Shown here: positions 23,297 to 30,904 of the stretch, in pieces
How the letters are laid out: the number at the start of each line of letters is the position of its first letter
Numbering within the stretch: position 1 is the first letter of the stretch
Assembly (NCBI GenBank): GCA_934636435.1
Contig: CAKUAQ010000026.1
Span: forward strand, 1-30,904
From: an uncultured Eubacteriales bacterium
GTDB lineage: Bacteria; Bacillota; Clostridia; Oscillospirales; Acutalibacteraceae
DNA length: 30,904 nucleotides
Direction: 5' to 3'
Notes under the pieces: generated by a model
Seen by the model: only the letters and a program-made list of their open reading frames with translations
The model's database searches: none
What the model was told of the DNA's origin: nothing
Translations under genes and position numbers: made by a program

Positions 23297-24292
23297 ATGG
23301 CCCGGTGGGACGCCGTTGAAAAGCAGATTTTATCCCCTTATGCGTCTCTGGCGGCGGAATCCCGGGGACGGGAGCGCCCGGAGAATGACAGCCCCTATCG
23401 CACCGCCTATCAGCGGGACCGGGATCGGGTGCTGCACTGCAAGGCTTTCCGCCGCTTAAAGCATAAGACTCAGGTGTTTCTGGCGCCGGAGGGGGATCAC
23501 TACCGCACCCGGCTGACCCACACCCTGGAGGTGTCCCAGATCGCCCGCACCATTGCCCGGGCGCTGGGACTCAACGAGGATCTGACGGAGGCGATCTCCC
23601 TGGCCCACGATCTGGGGCACACCCCCTTCGGTCATGCGGGGGAGCGCACCCTCAACGAGCTGATGGACGGAGGCTTCCGCCACTATGAGCAGAGCGTGCG
23701 GGTGGTGGAGCAGCTGGAGAACACCGGGCGAGGGTTAAATCTGACCTTCGAGGTGCGGGACGGGATCCTTCACCACACCAAGGGGAAGCCGGCCGCCACC
23801 CGGGAGGGGCAGATCGTCCGCTGGGCGGATCGCATCGCCTATATCAACCACGACATGGACGACGCCGTGCGGGCGGGCGTGCTGCGGGAGGAGGATATCC
23901 CGCTGGAGGTACATATGGCGCTGGGGGATTGCGGCTCCGCCCGCATCGATACGCTGGTGTCGGCGATGATTGAGCACGGCGTGGAGGAGGTCGGCATGGA
24001 CGCGGCGGTGGAGCCGTATTTCTGGGAGCTGCACACCTTTATGTACGATCATCTGTACTTAAACCCCAAGGCGAAAAGCGAGGAAAGCAAGGTGGGCGGC
24101 CTGCTGTCGGCGCTGTTCGGCTACTATGTGGAGAATCCCGATCAGCTGCCGGAGGAATATGCCCTCATCCGGGAACGGGATGGGGTGCACCGGGCAGTGT
24201 GCGATTATATCGCCGGTATGACCGATAATTTTGCGCTGGAGACCCACCGGGAGCTGTTTATTCCCCGGGGCTGGGCGATGATCCCGCGATGA
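23297..24292 (+). CDS. dGTP triphosphohydrolase-like HD-domain protein
   Basis: 331 residues. HD phosphohydrolases of this group split dNTPs into nucleosides and triphosphate. The metal-binding HD set is present: H75 in TRLTHTLEV, H104-D105 in SLAHDLGHTPFGHAGE and the later Asp in VRWADRIAYINHDMDDA. The signature RDRVLHCKAFRRLKHKTQVF is typical of the dGTPase family (type 2, shorter than the E. coli enzyme). ATG 23297 has GGAGGTGGAG upstream; the longer frame from 23234 has none. It is followed after 32 bp by dnaG, as in other Clostridia, suggesting a link between nucleotide pools and replication. Confidence 0.92.
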   Translation: MARWDAVEKQILSPYASLAAESRGRERPENDSPYRTAYQRDRDRVLHCKAFRRLKHKTQVFLAPEGDHYRTRLTHTLEVSQIARTIARALGLNEDLTEAISLAHDLGHTPFGHAGERTLNELMDGGFRHYEQSVRVVEQLENTGRGLNLTFEVRDGILHHTKGKPAATREGQIVRWADRIAYINHDMDDAVRAGVLREEDIPLEVHMALGDCGSARIDTLVSAMIEHGVEEVGMDAAVEPYFWELHTFMYDHLYLNPKAKSEESKVGGLLSALFGYYVENPDQLPEEYALIRERDGVHRAVCDYIAGMTDNFALETHRELFIPRGWAMIPR

Positions 24293-24324
24293 GCGTCCCG
24301 GCGTAACGGAAAGGAGGGAGCGCC

Positions 24325-26088
24325 ATGCCCCTGCCGGAAGCCTTTATACAGGAGCTTCTGCTGAAAAACGATATTGAGAGCGTCGTGTCCGGCTATGTGG
24401 CGCTGAAACGCCGGGGGCGCAACCTGGTGGGGCTGTGTCCCTTCCATGGAGAAAAGACCCCCTCCTTTAACCTCTATCCGGAGAACAATTCTTTTTATTG
24501 CTTCGGCTGCGGGGCGGGGGGCGACGTGATCACCTTTGTCAGACGCATCGAAAATCTGGACTATATGGACGCCATCCGGTTCTTAGCCGACCGGGCGGGG
24601 ATGCGGATGCCGGAAAACAGCCAAGAGAGCGATGCCGCCGCCCGGCTGCGGCTGCGGATATTGGAGGCGAACCGGGAGGCTGCCCGGCTGTATCATAAGG
24701 CGCTGTACAGCCCCGAGGGGCGGGAGGCGCTGGAGTATTTTCACCGCCGGGGGTATACCGATGCCACCATCCGCCATTTCGGGCTGGGCTTTGCGCCAGG
24801 AGGAAGCTATTTGCTGCGGAACTTACGCAGTAAGGGCTTTCATCCGGAGGAATTGACAGCTGGCTTTTTGGTTGGAAAAAATCGTGATAGCGGTAGGCTC
24901 TATGACATTTTTCGCAACCGGGTGATCATCCCCATCATCGACATCCGGAGCAACGTGGTGGCGTTCGGCGGACGGGTGCTGGACGATTCCAAGCCGAAGT
25001 ATATCAACACCGAGAGCACCCCGGCGTACAGCAAGAGCCGCAATCTGTTCGCTCTCAACTTTGCCAAGAGCGCCGGACGGGAGCTGAACCTGTGCGAAGG
25101 CTATATGGACGCCATCGCCATGCATCAGGCGGGATTCACCAATACGGTGGCGGCGCTGGGAACAGCGTTCCCCGATGAGCAGATTCAGCTCATCGCCCGG
25201 TATGCCGACCGGATCAACCTCATTTTCGACGCCGACGGAGCAGGACAAAAAGCCACCGCCCGCGCCATCGAACGGCTGCGGAAAACCGGGCTGGATGTGC
25301 GGGTGGTCTCCATCCCCGACGGCAAGGACCCGGACGAATTCATCAAGCGCAACGGCCCCGAGGCCTTTAAGCTGCTGCTGGAGCGCTCCGCCAATGCGGT
25401 GGAGCATCAGCTGCTGGGAATCGGCCAGCGCCACGATATCCAGACCTCCAACGGCAAGATCGCCTATCTGAAGGAGGCGGTGGCGGTGCTGGCGGCGCTG
25501 GACAGCCCGGTGGAGCGGGATGTGTACGCCGGGCGGCTGTCGCAGCTGCTGTCCATCTCCAAGGATGCCATCCTGCAGGAGATTGACCGCGCCCGCCGCA
25601 ACCGCCAGCGCACCGAGACAAAGCGCCGTCTGCCGGAGCTGATGCGCAAGGAGACTCGGGAATTGGGACAGGTCAATCCCCAGGCGGCGGCACACCCCCG
25701 GGCGGCGGGGGCGGAGGAGAGCCTGTTGGGAGCGCTGCTCCAGCACCCCGACTATATCGGACGGGCGGCGCAGCTCATCGCGCCGGAGCAGTTTGTGACG
25801 GATTTCAACCGCACTCTGTACACCCGGCTGCTGGAGCGCCATCGGCAGGGGCTGCTCATTGAGCTGGCATTTTTGTCCGCCGACTATGACGAGCGGGATA
25901 TGGCCTATATTGCCCGGATGCTCCGGGGGGCGCAGGAGCGCGCCGACACCCCGGAGGATATGGCGGAATATGCCTCCATTATCCGGGAAGAATACGCCCT
26001 GCGGGGTATGAGCGATCCGGCAGCCGCCTCCGACGAGGAGCTGCGCCGCATGATGGAGACTCTGAGGGAGAAGAAGCGCCGACCCTGA
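24325..26088 (+). CDS. dnaG: DNA primase
   Basis: 587 residues. DnaG makes the RNA primers for DNA replication. The zinc-ribbon ligands are C38, H41, C59 and C62 (LCPFHGEKTPSF and YCFGCGAGGD). The core has GGRVLDDSKPKYINT, and the TOPRIM metal site has LCEGYMDAIAMHQAG and IFDADGAGQKA. The C-terminal helical region (about 470-587) is the helicase-binding domain. AAAGGAGGG precedes the ATG. It lies between the dGTPase-like gene and rpoD, the classical macromolecular-synthesis arrangement of dnaG and rpoD. Confidence 0.97.
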   Translation: MPLPEAFIQELLLKNDIESVVSGYVALKRRGRNLVGLCPFHGEKTPSFNLYPENNSFYCFGCGAGGDVITFVRRIENLDYMDAIRFLADRAGMRMPENSQESDAAARLRLRILEANREAARLYHKALYSPEGREALEYFHRRGYTDATIRHFGLGFAPGGSYLLRNLRSKGFHPEELTAGFLVGKNRDSGRLYDIFRNRVIIPIIDIRSNVVAFGGRVLDDSKPKYINTESTPAYSKSRNLFALNFAKSAGRELNLCEGYMDAIAMHQAGFTNTVAALGTAFPDEQIQLIARYADRINLIFDADGAGQKATARAIERLRKTGLDVRVVSIPDGKDPDEFIKRNGPEAFKLLLERSANAVEHQLLGIGQRHDIQTSNGKIAYLKEAVAVLAALDSPVERDVYAGRLSQLLSISKDAILQEIDRARRNRQRTETKRRLPELMRKETRELGQVNPQAAAHPRAAGAEESLLGALLQHPDYIGRAAQLIAPEQFVTDFNRTLYTRLLERHRQGLLIELAFLSADYDERDMAYIARMLRGAQERADTPEDMAEYASIIREEYALRGMSDPAAASDEELRRMMETLREKKRRP

Positions 26089-26178
26089 GACAACACGAAG
26101 CCAAATGCGCCGGAGGATTCTCCATGGGATCGCCCCGGCCGTTTTCAGAACAGACCAGAACAGAAAGGAACATACTCT

Positions 26179-27396
26179 ATGAGCGACAAGAAGGAAAAGA
26201 ACACCCCCGTTGTGGATGACGACGCGCTGGACGCGGAATTGCAGGCGGAGCGGGAGCAGCAGGAGCGGGAGGCCGCAGAGGAGCTGGAAGATGCGGCGCC
26301 CGCCCCGAAAAAGGATAAGACCACCCAGCTCAACGATCTGGTAGAGCTGGGACGCAGCAAGGGCAAGCTGACGGATCAGGAGATCATGGACGCCATGGAG
26401 AGCTTCGACTTCGATCCGGAGCAGATGGACAAGCTCTATGAGATGCTGGAGGCCAACCACATTCAGGTGGTGGACGAGTTCGCCAATCTGCCGCTGGAGG
26501 ATCTGGAGCTGGGCACCGAGGGGCAGGATACCGACGATTCCACCGAGGTCATCGCGGCGGAGAATATCTCCGTGGACGACCCGGTGAAAGCCTATCTCAA
26601 GGAGATCGGCCGGGTGCCGCTGCTGTCTCCGGAGGAGGAGACGGCGCTGGCCATGCGGATCATGGAGGGCGACGATAAAGCGAAAAAACGGCTGAGCGAA
26701 GCCAACCTCCGTCTGGTGGTCAGTATCGCCAAGCGGTATGTGGGACGGGGGATGCAGTTCCTGGATCTGATCCAGGAGGGCAATCTGGGTCTGATCAAGG
26801 CGGTGGAAAAGTTCGACTATACCAAGGGCTTTAAGTTTTCCACCTACGCCACCTGGTGGATCCGGCAGGCCATCACCCGAGCCATCGCCGATCAGGCGCG
26901 CACCATCCGCATCCCGGTGCACATGGTGGAGACCATCAATAAGGTGAAGAAGGTGTCCAGCCAGCTGCTGCACAAAAACGGTCATGAGCCCTCGGCGGAG
27001 GAGATCTCCGAGGAGCTGAATATGCCGGTGGATAAGGTGCGGGAGATCATGCGGGTGGCTCAGGAGCCGGTATCGCTGGAAACCCCCATCGGCGAGGAGG
27101 AGGACAGCCATCTGGGCGACTTCATCCCCGATGATGAAGCCCCCGCCCCGGCGGAGGCAGCCTCCCATACCCTGCTCAAGGAGCAGCTGGACGATGTGCT
27201 GATGTCTCTGACGGAACGGGAGGCCAAGGTGCTGCGCCTGCGGTTCGGGCTGGAGGACGGTCGCCCCCGTACGCTGGAGGAGGTCGGCAAGGAATTCGAC
27301 GTGACCCGGGAGCGGATCCGTCAGATCGAGGCCAAGGCGCTGCGCAAGCTCCGCCACCCCAGCCGCAGCAAAAAGCTGAAGGATTTTCTGGATTGA
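26179..27396 (+). CDS. rpoD: Primary sigma factor RpoD (sigma-A)
   Basis: 405 residues. It directs RNA polymerase to housekeeping promoters. A charged N-terminal region holds region 1.1 (LNDLVELGRSKGKLTDQEI). Region 1.2 is DDPVKAYLKEIGRVPLL, and region 2 includes NLRLVVSIAKRYVGRGM and FSTYATWWIRQAITRAI. Region 3 follows, then region 4.2 as LEEVGKEFDVTRERIRQIEAKALRKLRH. An acidic Asp/Glu/Lys stretch at the N-terminus makes it somewhat longer than B. subtilis SigA. AAAGGAAC precedes the ATG. It ends the dGTPase-dnaG-rpoD unit with a terminator downstream. The near-consensus -35/-10 boxes seen in this window agree with a standard sigma-A. Confidence 0.97.
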   Translation: MSDKKEKNTPVVDDDALDAELQAEREQQEREAAEELEDAAPAPKKDKTTQLNDLVELGRSKGKLTDQEIMDAMESFDFDPEQMDKLYEMLEANHIQVVDEFANLPLEDLELGTEGQDTDDSTEVIAAENISVDDPVKAYLKEIGRVPLLSPEEETALAMRIMEGDDKAKKRLSEANLRLVVSIAKRYVGRGMQFLDLIQEGNLGLIKAVEKFDYTKGFKFSTYATWWIRQAITRAIADQARTIRIPVHMVETINKVKKVSSQLLHKNGHEPSAEEISEELNMPVDKVREIMRVAQEPVSLETPIGEEEDSHLGDFIPDDEAPAPAEAASHTLLKEQLDDVLMSLTEREAKVLRLRFGLEDGRPRTLEEVGKEFDVTRERIRQIEAKALRKLRHPSRSKKLKDFLD

Positions 27397-27435
27397 GCTC
27401 AAGAGTGTCGGCGGAATGCCTGTCGGCCGGCGTGT

Positions 27436-27477
27436 CCCCCGGACGTGCGCTTTCGGGCGCTGCGGCCGGGGGCTTTT
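27436..27477 (+). terminator. Terminator of the dnaG-rpoD unit
   Basis: CCCCCGG (27436-27442) pairs with CCGGGGG (27466-27472), enclosing GCGC/GCGC (27447-27450 and 27457-27460); C and TTTT follow. It starts 39 bp after the rpoD stop. Confidence 0.7.
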
Positions 27478-27587
27478 ATGCTCTGCCGAAAACTGAAATG
27501 AAAAACGAGAATTGGAGCAAACGGCAGCAAAATCGAGAGAAAACGAGCGATTGAGGGATGTAAATGAAAAATTCCGGATTTTCGGGG

Positions 27588-27616
27588 TTGACAGTCGTTT
27601 TCGCCTGTGGTATGAT
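27588..27616 (+). promoter_or_regulatory. Strong promoter of rplM-rpsI
   Basis: Consensus TTGACA (27588-27593) and TATGAT (27611-27616) are spaced by 17 bp. This is the best -35 box in the window, fitting a ribosomal protein operon. Confidence 0.85.
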
Positions 27617-27622
27617 AGCGAA

Positions 27623-27749
27623 CGTTCCGCAGAAAAGCGGCGTTTTCCCGCACGTCTCACGGTGTCGGACGAGCCGCCTGTATGCAAGATATCCGGTACC
27701 GTCGGTTGACCCGATGGTGCTCTCAACGCTTAATTAGGAGGAAACTACA
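27623..27749 (+). promoter_or_regulatory. Leader of rplM, possible L13 autoregulatory element
   Basis: From the expected start near 27623 to the rplM ATG there are about 127 untranslated bases with short self-complementary pieces such as CCGC...GCGG near 27627-27643. Firmicute rplM genes often carry an L13-binding leader; position and length fit but I could not confirm the motif. Confidence 0.3.
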
Positions 27750-28175
27750 ATGACTTTTATGGCAAAAGCTGGTCAGGTCGAGCGTAAGTGGTACGTCATC
27801 GACGCTGCCGGTAAACCCCTGGGCCGTGTCGCTGTGCAGGCCGCCGTGCTGCTGCGCGGCAAGCACAAGCCCACCTTCACCCCTCATGTGGATTGCGGCG
27901 ATAACGTCATCATCATCAACTGCGCTCAGGCGGTGCTGACCGGCAAGAAGCCGGAGCAGAAGAAGTGGCAGCGCCACACCGGCTGGATCGGCAATCTGAA
28001 ATCCACCAACTACGCCACGCTGATGGCGCAGCGTCCGGAAAAGGCGATGGAGCTGGCTGTGGGCGGCATGATCCCCAACAACACCATCGGCCGCGCGGCG
28101 GAGACCCGCCTGCACTGCTATGCCGGTGCAGAGCATCCCCACGCATCCCAGAAACCCGAAGCGATCGAGCTGTAA
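27750..28175 (+). CDS. rplM: Ribosomal protein L13
   Basis: 141 residues. L13 is an early-binding protein of the 50S subunit. Family segments are WYVIDAAGKPLGRVAVQAA, LLRGKHKPTFTPHVDCGDNVIIINC and the VGGMIPNNTIGR region, with the C-terminal YAGAEHPHASQKP. An AGGAGG site lies 8 bases before ATG 27750; a second in-frame ATG at 27759 is possible. rpsI follows 24 bp later, the standard L13-S9 pair, and both share the strong promoter. Confidence 0.97.
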   Translation: MTFMAKAGQVERKWYVIDAAGKPLGRVAVQAAVLLRGKHKPTFTPHVDCGDNVIIINCAQAVLTGKKPEQKKWQRHTGWIGNLKSTNYATLMAQRPEKAMELAVGGMIPNNTIGRAAETRLHCYAGAEHPHASQKPEAIEL

Positions 28176-28199
28176 TTAAGATTGAAGGAGGCTATTACA

Positions 28200-28604
28200 A
28201 TGGATTACAATGCAAGACCCTTTTTCTATGGCACCGGCCGCCGGAAATCTTCTGTTGCGCGGGTGCGCCTGTACCAGGGTACCGGTAAGGTGACCATCAA
28301 CGGTCGCGATATCGACGACTATTTCGGTCTGGAGACCCTGAAGCTGATCGTGCGTCAGCCGCTGGCTCTGACCGATCTGACCGAGAAATTCGACGTGGAG
28401 TGCCGGGTCGCCGGCGGCGGCGTCACCGGCCAGGCCGGCGCCATCCGTCACGGCATCGCCCGTGCGCTGCTGCAGTATGACAGCGAGAATCTGCGCTCTT
28501 CTCTGAAGAAAGCGGGCTTCCTGACCCGCGATCCTCGTATGAAGGAGCGGAAGAAGTACGGCCTCAAAGCCGCCCGTCGCGCACCTCAGTTCAGCAAGCG
28601 CTGA
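28200..28604 (+). CDS. rpsI: Ribosomal protein S9
   Basis: 134 residues. S9 lies in the head of the 30S subunit and its C-terminal tail reaches the P-site tRNA. Conserved parts are FYGTGRRKSSVARVRLYQGTG, GGGVTGQAGAIRHGIARALL and the end KKYGLKAARRAPQFSKR, with the invariant basic SKR tail. ATG 28200 is chosen because AAGGAGG precedes it with normal spacing; the longer frame from 28182 would start inside that site. Confidence 0.97.
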   Translation: MDYNARPFFYGTGRRKSSVARVRLYQGTGKVTINGRDIDDYFGLETLKLIVRQPLALTDLTEKFDVECRVAGGGVTGQAGAIRHGIARALLQYDSENLRSSLKKAGFLTRDPRMKERKKYGLKAARRAPQFSKR

Positions 28605-28635
28605 TCGGACGCGATTTTACAACCAAAAAGGCTCA

Positions 28636-28670
28636 AAAACCCCGGAAAATCAAGGTTTTCCGGGGTTTTC
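28636..28670 (+). terminator. Rho-independent terminator of rplM-rpsI
   Basis: AAAACCCCGGAAAA (28636-28649) and TTTTCCGGGGTTTT (28656-28669) form a perfect 14-bp stem with a 6-base loop and flanking A/T tracts, so it can act in both directions. Confidence 0.9.
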
Positions 28671-28742
28671 TTATATCCGTAGCGTTTGTTCAGCTTTCAA
28701 AAAATCTGATGGGATTTGACCCGGTTTGACGCGATTTTTTCA

Positions 28743-28808
28743 TGTTAACGATAGGTTAAATGCCGTTTTTGACCCCGAAACTGTTAACGGATAGGTTAAT
28801 TTTCGGGG
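28743..28808. repeat. Short repeats in the rpsI/ATPase intergenic region
   Basis: TGTTAACGATAGGTTAA (28743-28759) recurs with one extra G at 28782-28799. The second copy is flanked by CCCCGAAA (28773-28780) and TTTCGGGG (28801-28808), an 8-bp inverted repeat. TTTGAC-CGGTTTGAC-like words also recur near 28720 and 28890. From 28671 to 28999 I see no gene. The repeats may be protein-binding or recombination remnants; no integrase is present. Confidence 0.45.
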
Positions 28809-28999
28809 CGCTTACGCGATTATCAAAGCGAAATTGCCCCTGCATAAAAAATGAATAAAAGCTCAGAAAAATGGTTTCACCGGGTTTGAAACGGTTTGAC
28901 CAAGCCGAATGAACTTTATCTTTTTTTCGCGCCAAATTCTATTGCGGTGATAAGTTGAGCACGGCCCGCTATGCTGACGGCAGAAGGAACGGCATTGAG

Positions 29000-29043
29000 G
29001 AAAGCATCCCGAACCCTACATCATGTAGAGACGAGATGCTTTC
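29000..29043 (-). terminator. Stem-loop after the DUF4143 ATPase gene
   Basis: GAAAGCATC (29000-29008) pairs with GATGCTTTC (29035-29043), and inside lies CTACAT/ATGTAG (29016-29021 and 29023-29028). It starts 25 bp past the ATPase stop on the minus strand. The T-tract is poor, so termination is probable only. Confidence 0.5.
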
Positions 29044-29067
29044 GCTTTCAAGCCGGCACTTTGGGGC

Positions 29068-30417
29068 TTAAAACTTGAACCTATCCGCGGAAATGTCAAC
29101 AAACTCGATTGGATCGTCTTGCAGGAACATTACCATATAGATAGGGAGATAGGTCAGCTTTCCATTCGTCTTTATATTATCGTTTGTAAAAACATAAGCT
29201 TCTTCTATTCCGTATTCTGTGACGGCCATCACATTATCCAGTGCCGAGTGCTTTTCATAATCTTTTCCGCTCTTTACCTCAATGGGAAGCACCCGCCCCG
29301 CGTGCTCGACTACAAAATCAAGCTCGCCCTTTTTCTTGCTGTTGTAATAGTACAGCGGGTAGCCGTGGGCATGAAGCTCTTGCGCCACCACATTTTCGTA
29401 TACAGCGCCTTTGTTGACATCCTTTTCCTTGCTGACGATCTTCAACTTGCAGGCTTTTCCGTATATGGTTGTGAGCAGTCCTACATCTGACAGGAACAGC
29501 TTAAATAGTGTGCTCTTTTCATTCAGCATAAGCGGCACTGTGGGCTCCGTAGTGTTAAATACCCCCAAAGCGACACCGGCTTTCCAAAGCCATGTAAAGC
29601 TGTCCTCGACCCGATCATAGCGCAATCCTTTTTTAATGTCCGCGATCATAAACCGCTTGTTCTTCTCGTTCAGCTCCGCCGGGATAAGCTCGTAGACATG
29701 CGTGATGATCAGCTTGCGGTTTTCCGCTTCATACTGCGTAAAATCCAACTTATACTGCTCAATGATGGCTCTGTGCTCATCCATTACATCGTCGATACTG
29801 CCAGTCGTCCGATACTTTTCCACCGCAGCGGGCATACCGCCGATAATCAAGTAGAGATTAAACATCTCCATGATCTTACCGTGGATCACATCGTCTACAG
29901 GTGTTTTCGCGACAAACGCTTTCCGCAGCATATCCAATACAGGCTTGCCTACATTGAAGATTTGCAGAAATTCTTCAAAGTCCAGGGGGTACATATTGAG
30001 CGTCTGCAAATAGCCGACCGGTGCGGACTTCAAGTTCACGATCTCCACGCCCAAAAGTGAGCCGGACAGAATATATCGAAACCGCTTATCATCCACAAGA
30101 AATTTAATTTTAGTAACGATCTCCTTATATCTCTGAATTTCATCAAAGAAAAAGAAAGTCTTGCCGGGGATGATTTTCTTATCGCTGTACAGGGACAGCT
30201 TCAGGATCAGGTCGTCTATCCCCGTTGCGCCTTCCAGAATGTCCACGATTTCCGGCTGTCGGATCAGGTTGAACTCAATGTAGTCGCAGCCCGCCGCCTT
30301 CAGGCACTCACGGACGATAAATGTCTTTCCTGCCTGACGAACGCCGTATATCAGCAGCGCCTTGTCGCTGCCCTCGATCCAGCGCATAATATCCTTTTCG
30401 ATTTTCCGTTTCAGCAT
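29068..30417 (-). CDS. AAA ATPase with C-terminal DUF4143 domain
   Basis: 449 residues. The AAA domain has Walker A GVRQAGKT (25-32) and Walker B FFFFDEIQ, then a sensor-like YILSGSLLG. The C-terminal DUF4143 region contains GELDFVVEHAGRVLPIEVKSG, an E-x-D...E-x-K arrangement resembling PD-(D/E)xK nucleases. The biochemical role of this common family is not established. The start at 30417 or 30420 (adjacent ATG codons) is chosen because GGAGGTG (30430-30424) lies just upstream; a longer frame starts at 30447. It has its own promoter, converges on rpsI, and looks AT-richer than the preceding core genes, which suggests acquisition by transfer. A paralogue lies directly upstream. Confidence 0.88.
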   Translation of the reverse strand: MLKRKIEKDIMRWIEGSDKALLIYGVRQAGKTFIVRECLKAAGCDYIEFNLIRQPEIVDILEGATGIDDLILKLSLYSDKKIIPGKTFFFFDEIQRYKEIVTKIKFLVDDKRFRYILSGSLLGVEIVNLKSAPVGYLQTLNMYPLDFEEFLQIFNVGKPVLDMLRKAFVAKTPVDDVIHGKIMEMFNLYLIIGGMPAAVEKYRTTGSIDDVMDEHRAIIEQYKLDFTQYEAENRKLIITHVYELIPAELNEKNKRFMIADIKKGLRYDRVEDSFTWLWKAGVALGVFNTTEPTVPLMLNEKSTLFKLFLSDVGLLTTIYGKACKLKIVSKEKDVNKGAVYENVVAQELHAHGYPLYYYNSKKKGELDFVVEHAGRVLPIEVKSGKDYEKHSALDNVMAVTEYGIEEAYVFTNDNIKTNGKLTYLPIYMVMFLQDDPIEFVDISADRFKF

Positions 30418-30458
30418 CATCAGCACCTCCATGCTCATTCTGTGCATTTTCCAGAGAT

Positions 30459-30487
30459 ACTATACCACCATTTTGACATTTTTCCAA
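30459..30487 (-). promoter_or_regulatory. Promoter of the DUF4143 ATPase gene
   Basis: On the minus strand TTGGAA (30487-30482) and TATAGT (30464-30459) are spaced by 17 bp. A TTGACATTTTT word on the plus strand occurs twice nearby (30473 and 30506). Confidence 0.5.
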
Positions 30488-30566
30488 GTGATGCAGACGT
30501 GCAAATTGACATTTTTTCTTTTATAATAGCATCAAGCTTTTTCTGCTGTTCCCCATGCTGTCTTCG

Positions 30567-30904
30567 TTATTCCGCTTCTTCTTCAGCGTGAAAACCAACC
30601 ATAAATCTTTTCAGCAGAAATGTGCAGAAGTATGGGAAGGTGTATATCCTGTCCTCATGCCCGATATTGTTCTTTGAAAACTTAATCCCATATCTGATAT
30701 CCGGGTAGTGATCAGAGGTAATCAATGTTTTCATTGATTTTGCCCGCCCGCTTTTCGCCTTTACCTCAACAGGAATCAAGGATGCGGCTGAACGAATGAA
30801 GAAATCGGCTTCCAGTGTGGAATCCTTTTTTTTGTAATAGAACAGCTTATATCCTTGCTTGATGAGCGCTTCTCCTACCATGTTCTCATAGAGGGCTCCC
30901 TTAT
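30567..30904 (-). CDS. Second AAA/DUF4143 ATPase, C-terminal part
   Basis: Only the last 112 or so residues are inside the window; the gene continues past the right edge. The fragment opens KGALYENMVGEALIKQGYKL, closely parallel to KGAVYENVVAQELHAHGYPL in the neighbouring ATPase. It then has TLEADFFIRSAASLIPVEVKAKSG, the same E-x-D...E-x-K pattern as the DUF4143 end of the neighbour. It is on the same strand, 149 bp upstream of the complete paralogue, which has its own promoter. Whether an intact ATPase domain precedes it cannot be seen here. Confidence 0.82.
   Translation of the reverse strand, partial: KGALYENMVGEALIKQGYKLFYYKKKDSTLEADFFIRSAASLIPVEVKAKSGRAKSMKTLITSDHYPDIRYGIKFSKNNIGHEDRIYTFPYFCTFLLKRFMVGFHAEEEAE

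Noticed and set aside
24823..27726. A 967-codon open frame on the minus strand opposite dnaG and rpoD
   Set aside because: It is antisense to two fully conserved genes and its translation is low-complexity, rich in His, Gln, Leu and Arg, as expected for the mirror of GC-rich codons.

Overview
The window looks like a chromosomal segment of a GC-rich, gut-type anaerobic Clostridia, most likely Oscillospiraceae/Ruminococcaceae. The evidence is a dockerin-bearing secreted protein, a SpoVT-like regulator remnant, a cysteine T-box in front of cysE-cysS, the DUF1385-prmC-recA and dGTPase-dnaG-rpoD gene orders, a zinc-type L31, and promoters with near-consensus -35/-10 boxes and strong Shine-Dalgarno sites. 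The species cannot be named from sequence alone.

Positions 1-8400 are accessory. A decayed SpoVT/AbrB-type gene (93-266, minus) follows an unrecognised signal-anchored protein (286-1041, minus). Next is a glycan-related locus: a minus-strand pair (GH78-like alpha-L-rhamnosidase, then a metallo-beta-lactamase-fold hydrolase), divergent from a DUF4091/GH123-like protein, then a secreted dockerin protein with no recognisable catalytic domain. Between the divergent genes lies what looks like an internally deleted AraC-family regulator gene. Its shifted frame is now a 53-codon ORF ending in an ATGA overlap with the rhamnosidase start. A short membrane-segment frame, apparently broken at an A-run, sits before a strong terminator at 8357-8396.

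Positions 8512-28670 are mostly housekeeping, all on the plus strand. They hold: a lipoprotein with FG-GAP-like repeats plus an OmpR-type response regulator and sensor kinase; DUF1385 and prmC; recA behind a LexA-box-like site, followed by recX, rimO and pgsA; a cysteine T-box leader controlling cysE-cysS; two unrecognised membrane proteins; mntP; rpmE; a YigZ-family gene; dGTPase-dnaG-rpoD; and rplM-rpsI. Tight spacing and 4-17 bp overlaps suggest transcriptional units 8638-12078, 12216-14032, 15390-17921, 18327-20383 (possibly onward through mntP), 23297-27396 and 27750-28604.

Positions 28670-30904 are AT-richer and carry two tandem minus-strand AAA ATPases with DUF4143 domains, the second cut by the window edge. 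They converge on rpsI across about 460 bp of non-coding sequence with short repeats and terminators. No rRNA, tRNA, CRISPR array, insertion sequence or prophage was seen. The most noteworthy points are the AraC deletion scar with its coupled hybrid ORF, the cluster of small gene scars in the left third, the lipoprotein/two-component operon, and the tandem DUF4143 ATPases.
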